A stretch of DNA of 64,000 nucleotides from Acanthamoeba sp. SK_2022b (lineage: Eukaryota; Discosea; Longamoebia; Acanthamoebidae): contig JANDJZ010001746.1 in NCBI GenBank assembly GCA_027943245.1, positions 186,001 through 250,000 on the forward strand, given 5' to 3'. The notes beneath the pieces are model-generated. The model did not search any database. It was not told the DNA's origin and worked only from the letters and a program-made list of their open reading frames with translations. Each line of letters starts with the position of its first letter. Within the stretch, counting starts at the first letter, position 1. The position numbers and the translations under genes are program-made. Below, piece by piece: positions 60,118-64,000 of this stretch.

Positions 60118-62364
60118 CTATCGGCCCCCACGGATCAGCCCGCCCATGCCGCGCCGCTCCATAAACGCCGCCACCAGATGGCGCACTTCGGTGGTCATCT
60201 GGGTGTTCAACACCCGCTGCGCCAGCACTTCGGCGTCGGCAAGGTCGATATGCCGCAGCAGGTATTTGATGCGCGCCACGCTGCGGCCGTTCATGCTCAG
60301 ATTACGATAGCCCATACCCACCAGCAACAGCGCGCCCATGGGATCGCCGGCAAGTTCACCGCAGAGGCTAAGCTGCAACCCGGCTGCTTTCCCCTGCTCG
60401 GCAATCAATCTCAGCACCTGCAACATCGCGGGATGCAAACTGTCGTACAACGAGGCAACCCGGGTGTTGTTGCGATCCACCGCCAGCAGGTACTGCGTCA
60501 AGTCGTTAGTGCCGACCGAGATGAAATCAACGCGACCGGCCAGATGCGGGATCAGGAAAATCATCGACGGCACTTCCAGCATCACGCCGATTTTCGGTTT
60601 CGGGATCGCGTAGCCGAGCACTTCTTCCACCTCGCGCCCGGCGCGGTCAATCAGGCGTTTAGCCTCGTCGACCTCTTCCAGGCTGGTGACCATCGGCAGC
60701 AGAATGCCCAGGTTGCCGGTGCCGGCGTTGGCACGCAGCATCGCGCGCACCTGAATCAAAAAGATCTCCGGCTGATCCAGGGTAATACGGATGCCGCGCC
60801 AGCCCAGGCAAGGGTTCTCTTCGCTGATCGGCATATAAGGCAGTTGCTTGTCGGCGCCGATGTCCAGGGTGCGCAGCGTGACCGGCTTACTCGGGTAAAG
60901 CTGCAGCATGCCCTGGTACTGCGCGACCTGCTCCTCTTCGGAAGGGAAGCCGCTTTGCAGCATGAACGGGATTTCGGTGCGGTATAGCCCCACGCCATCC
61001 ACCCGGCCGCCCAACAGCTGTTCATGTTCCGGGCTGAGGCCAGCATTCAGCATCACCTGAATGCGCTCGCCGCTTTTCAACTGCGCCGGCTGCTCGACGT
61101 CGTCTTCCGCCAGCTTGCTCAGCTCCAGCTCTTCGCTGATCAGCCGTTGATATTCCTGCACCAGTACCGGCTCAGGATCGACCAGCAGTTCACCGCGATA
61201 ACCGTCGACGATCAGCAACCGCTGGCTGAGCAGAGAAGGCTGGATGTCGGCGCCCATCACCGTCGGCACCCCCATCGCCCGCACCAGAATCGCCGCATGC
61301 GAGTTAGCGGCACCGTCGCGCACCACCACGCCGACCAGGCGCTCCTGCGGCACTTCGGCCAGCAATGTCGCGGTCAGTTCATCCGCCACCAGCACAAAAC
61401 GCGCCGGCCACTGGGTGGCACCCTGGGTGGTGTCGTCGAGGTGGAACAGCAGACGCTGGCCCAGCGCGCGCAGATCGCTGCCGCGCTCGCGCATGTAGGT
61501 GTCCTGCAGTTTGGCGAACTGCTCGGCAAAGGTTTCTATCACCTGTTTCACCGCCCACTCCGCCACCGAACCGTTGTCGATTTCGGCGAACAATTCTCGC
61601 TTGAGACGGGCGTCGTTTAACAGGTGAGAATAAAGATCGAAGATCGCCGCGCTCTCTTTTTGCGAACTGGCGGCAAAACGCTTGCTGAAGCGGCGAAACT
61701 CCGCGCCGGCCTCTTCCAGCGCCAGCGTCAGGCGCTCACGCTCGCTGGCGGTGTCCAGCGTCGACGCGCGGTAAACCTGATCGAGCGAAGGCTGGCTGCT
61801 GTCCTGCCACCCTTCCGCCACCGCCACGCCGGGCGAAGCCGCCAGCGCGCGCACGCGCGTTTGGCGATACTGGCCGAAAATGGCGTTGAGCTGCGACTGT
61901 GACAGGATCCCGGCCATCTGCGTGGCCAGGGTGACCATGAAAGACTCTTCGCTTTCGTCGAACTGGCGCAGTTCGCGCTGCTGCACCACCAGCACGCCCA
62001 GCAGCTGGCGCCGATGAATGATCGGCACCCCGAGGAAGGATCGGAAACGATCCTCTTTCACCTGCGGAACGTATTTGAAACTGGGGTGGCTTTGGGCATC
62101 GGCCAGGTTGATAGGCTCGGCCCGGCGGCCGACCAACCCGACGACGCCCTCGTCAAACGCCAATGCGATAGTGCGCCCGCGCGGCTTTTTCAGCCCGCGC
62201 GTGGCCATCAGGTAGTAACAGCGGCGATCGTTGTCCGCCAGGTAGATGGAACACACTTCGGTGTCCATCGCCAGACAGGTTTCATTGACCAGCAGATCCA
62301 GCGCATCCGTCAGACTGGCCGCCGCGGCCACCTTCTCTACAATTTCTCGCAAGCGCGTGAGCAT
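60118..62364 (-). CDS. ptsP: phosphoenolpyruvate-protein phosphotransferase PtsP (EI-Ntr)
   Basis: PtsP starts the nitrogen PTS, passing phosphate from PEP to NPr and EIIA-Ntr. The 748-residue length equals E. coli. An N-terminal GAF domain (about 1-130) senses glutamine; then come the EI N-domain with the phosphorylated H356 (GAANSHAAILVRAMGVP) and a PEP-binding barrel with SVGTNDLTQYLLAVDRNN and CGELAG. It follows rppH after 12 bp. Confidence 0.98.
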   Translation of the reverse strand: MLTRLREIVEKVAAAASLTDALDLLVNETCLAMDTEVCSIYLADNDRRCYYLMATRGLKKPRGRTIALAFDEGVVGLVGRRAEPINLADAQSHPSFKYVPQVKEDRFRSFLGVPIIHRRQLLGVLVVQQRELRQFDESEESFMVTLATQMAGILSQSQLNAIFGQYRQTRVRALAASPGVAVAEGWQDSSQPSLDQVYRASTLDTASERERLTLALEEAGAEFRRFSKRFAASSQKESAAIFDLYSHLLNDARLKRELFAEIDNGSVAEWAVKQVIETFAEQFAKLQDTYMRERGSDLRALGQRLLFHLDDTTQGATQWPARFVLVADELTATLLAEVPQERLVGVVVRDGAANSHAAILVRAMGVPTVMGADIQPSLLSQRLLIVDGYRGELLVDPEPVLVQEYQRLISEELELSKLAEDDVEQPAQLKSGERIQVMLNAGLSPEHEQLLGGRVDGVGLYRTEIPFMLQSGFPSEEEQVAQYQGMLQLYPSKPVTLRTLDIGADKQLPYMPISEENPCLGWRGIRITLDQPEIFLIQVRAMLRANAGTGNLGILLPMVTSLEEVDEAKRLIDRAGREVEEVLGYAIPKPKIGVMLEVPSMIFLIPHLAGRVDFISVGTNDLTQYLLAVDRNNTRVASLYDSLHPAMLQVLRLIAEQGKAAGLQLSLCGELAGDPMGALLLVGMGYRNLSMNGRSVARIKYLLRHIDLADAEVLAQRVLNTQMTTEVRHLVAAFMERRGMGGLIRGGR

Positions 62365-62376
62365 AGTCGGCTTAAC

Positions 62377-62904
62377 TTAACCTCTCTTTCGGCGATAAGC
62401 GGGGGCCTGCCGCGGCGCCGCCTGCTCTTGCATCGGCATCACGGTCACGGCGAATTCTTTCATCACCCGGCGATAGACGTCGCGTTTGAACGACACCACC
62501 TGGCGCACCGGATACCAGAAGCTCACCCAGCGCCAACCGTCGAACTCCGGCGTGCTGCTGCGCTGCATATTGATATCAGCGTCATTGCACAGTAGCTGCA
62601 ACAAAAACCATTTTTGCTTTTGGCCGATACAAACCGGCTTTGTGTCCCAACGCACCAAACGTTTCGGCAATTTATAGCGCAACCAGTTGCGGGTCGAAGC
62701 CAGGATGCGAACATCCTTTTTACTCAGCCCCACTTCTTCGAACAGCTCACGGTACATCGCCTGCTCCGCAGTTTCGCCAGGGTTAATCCCACCTTGGGGA
62801 AACTGCCAGGAGTGCTGACCGTAACGGCGGGCCCATAAGACCTGCCCCTGACGATTACAGATTACGATACCAACATTCGGGCGGTAGCCATCATCATCGA
62901 TCAC
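62377..62904 (-). CDS. rppH: RNA pyrophosphohydrolase RppH
   Basis: RppH removes pyrophosphate from 5' ends of mRNA, starting decay by RNase E. The 175-residue protein begins [17 protein letters not shown] and has the Nudix box at residues 38-60 ([20 protein letters not shown] then VGL). E. coli RppH is 176 residues. It is the first gene of rppH-ptsP on the minus strand. Confidence 0.98.
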   Translation of the reverse strand: MIDDDGYRPNVGIVICNRQGQVLWARRYGQHSWQFPQGGINPGETAEQAMYRELFEEVGLSKKDVRILASTRNWLRYKLPKRLVRWDTKPVCIGQKQKWFLLQLLCNDADINMQRSSTPEFDGWRWVSFWYPVRQVVSFKRDVYRRVMKEFAVTVMPMQEQAAPRQAPAYRRKRG

Positions 62905-63600
62905 CGGACTACCTCGATAAGCTTAAATTCGCATAGATGTCCTGATTGTTTCACACAAGCTACAGGCGGTAAACCACTGCTTTACGGCGCTGCGGACCGG
63001 ATAACATTGGGATAACTCACAGATATAGGCAAAGTTATAAACATACCCCAGCCTTTCGGGCCGGTTTTATTCACTTTTTCTGTGGATAGGTGTGTGCAGA
63101 ACTCGAGGGATAAGCCGGTACAACTCTTAAACCCCAAAATCCCCCACCGCCCTCAAAAACACATATTTACTTTAAAAGCATATACTTAATTAATACCGCA
63201 TCATTATGTACAGGGTAAAAATGTGATCTATGCACGGTAAGGATCTTACCCTGGCGAAAGATCCACCAACGCCGTTTTTATCCACAGATTATCCGAGCAA
63301 GTTACGCACAAAACGGACAAATTCGTAAAAAACCGCCCGAGTCAAGGCTGTAAATTGAACCAGTGATCGGTAAAAATTTGGGTTATCCCATAAATCTGTG
63401 GATAAATAGGTGTAAGATCCTGTTTATTGTCGGTGGCTTCAGGTGAACAAGCCCCGCCAGTGCATTGCCTCCCCCGCAAGGAAATGAAAAAAGTCATGTA
63501 AAATCATGCTACTATTATTCTTTTCCCCAGGCGATGACGGTTATCGTTCGTCGTGCATAATTGCAGTACGTTTTTCAACCAAATTCGACAGGCTTGATTT
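62905..63600. other. long intergenic region between divergent rppH and mutH
   Basis: No gene is recognised in these 696 bp. The region is AT-rich against its surroundings, most of all 63150-63220. It holds DnaA-box-like sites, five GATC sites between 63224 and 63419, and a possible mutH promoter near 63490-63525 (TACTAT). It must carry the start signals of both rppH and mutH, but is far longer than those need. Short frames here have no ribosome site or known match. Confidence 0.7.
63081..63405. promoter_or_regulatory. DnaA-box cluster upstream of mutH
   Basis: Perfect consensus DnaA boxes occur at 63278-63286 (TTATCCACA) and 63397-63405 (TGTGGATAA, reverse), with a one-mismatch box at 63081-63089 (TGTGGATAG) and weaker ones at 63302-63310 (TTACGCACA) and 63383-63391. 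Five GATC sites lie among and after them. Whether DnaA binds here is not known. Confidence 0.55.
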
Positions 63601-64000
63601 ATGGCGTTTTTATCCCCTTTGCCGCCCCCGCCGGAAAATGAACGGCAGCTGTTCGAGCGTGCTCAGGCGCTGGCCGGCGCCAGCTTTGGCGAGCTGGCCG
63701 CCCGCGCGCAGCTGCCGATCCCCAAGGATCTGAAGCGCGATAAGGGCTGGGTGGGCATGCTGCTGGAGCTGTACCTCGGCGCCATGGCCGGCAGCAAACC
63801 GGAGCAGGACTTTCCCGAACTGGGCATCGAGCTGAAAACCATTCCTGTCGACGCCGCCGGCAAACCGCTGGAAACCACTTTTGTCTGCGTCGCCCCGCTC
63901 ACCGGCAACAGCGGCGTCACCTGGGCCAGCAGCCACGTTCGCCACAAGTTGGCGCGCGTCTTGTGGATACCGGTAGAAGGCGAACGGCAGATCCCGCTGG
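63601..64000 (+). CDS. mutH: DNA mismatch repair endonuclease MutH (partial, C-terminus outside window)
   Basis: MutH nicks the unmethylated strand at hemimethylated GATC when activated by MutS-MutL. The 133 residues present start [19 protein letters not shown] and include [17 protein letters not shown]. The catalytic residues D70, E77 and K79 in [11 protein letters not shown] are at the same numbers as in E. coli. [18 protein letters not shown] follows. The gene runs off the right edge. It is divergent from rppH. Confidence 0.96.
   Translation, partial: MAFLSPLPPPPENERQLFERAQALAGASFGELAARAQLPIPKDLKRDKGWVGMLLELYLGAMAGSKPEQDFPELGIELKTIPVDAAGKPLETTFVCVAPLTGNSGVTWASSHVRHKLARVLWIPVEGERQIPL

Noticed and set aside
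63081..63420. Chromosomal origin oriC
   Set aside because: DnaA boxes and GATC sites are suggestive, but the neighbours are rppH and mutH rather than mnmG and mioC. The oriC 13-mer array is not seen and GATC density is well below that of oriC.

Overview
The window is a GC-rich enterobacterial chromosome segment made almost entirely of housekeeping genes. Protein sequences and gene order match Escherichia coli closely, but the high GC content, some insertions and one rearrangement point to a Serratia-like member of the Yersiniaceae. The genus is an inference; the order Enterobacterales is secure. No phage, insertion sequence, CRISPR array or clear pseudogene was seen.

Region 1 (1-17.7 kb) corresponds to the E. 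coli 4-minute region. On the minus strand run frr, dxr, uppS, cdsA, rseP, bamA, skp, lpxD and the start of fabZ, covering isoprenoid carrier, phospholipid, outer-membrane protein and lipid A synthesis. Upstream of these, also on the minus strand, are rpsB-tsf (with a conserved S2 leader RNA) and pyrH. Divergent from rpsB are map, glnD, dapD and yaeH.

Region 2 (17.7-64 kb) corresponds to the E. coli 63-minute region, joined directly after yaeH. It begins with yqcA and truC. Between truC and yqcC lies a pbpC plus giant alpha-2-macroglobulin pair (about 8.4 kb) that is elsewhere in E. coli. An MFS transporter follows yqcC, then the CsrB small RNA with a perfect UvrY-type palindrome upstream, then syd, queF, ppnN, xni, rlmM, ygdD and gcvA. 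The GcvB small RNA is divergent from gcvA. Next come ygdI, the CsdA-CsdE-TcdA sulfur-transfer and tRNA-modification group, mltA, three initiator tRNA genes (metZWV), amiC, argA, the recBCD/ptrA cluster, the ppdA-ppdB-ygdB-ppdC pseudopilin genes, thyA, lgt, ptsP and rppH. The window ends inside mutH.

The points most worth a second look are the signal-anchored alpha-2-macroglobulin with a CSEQ thioester motif, a candidate 32-codon basic small ORF whose stop overlaps the metZWV promoter, a DnaA-box and GATC cluster in the 696-bp rppH-mutH gap, the regulatory region of csrB, and a G-U wobble in the third initiator tRNA. I saw no clear unknown multi-gene system; the window is mostly ordinary core genome.
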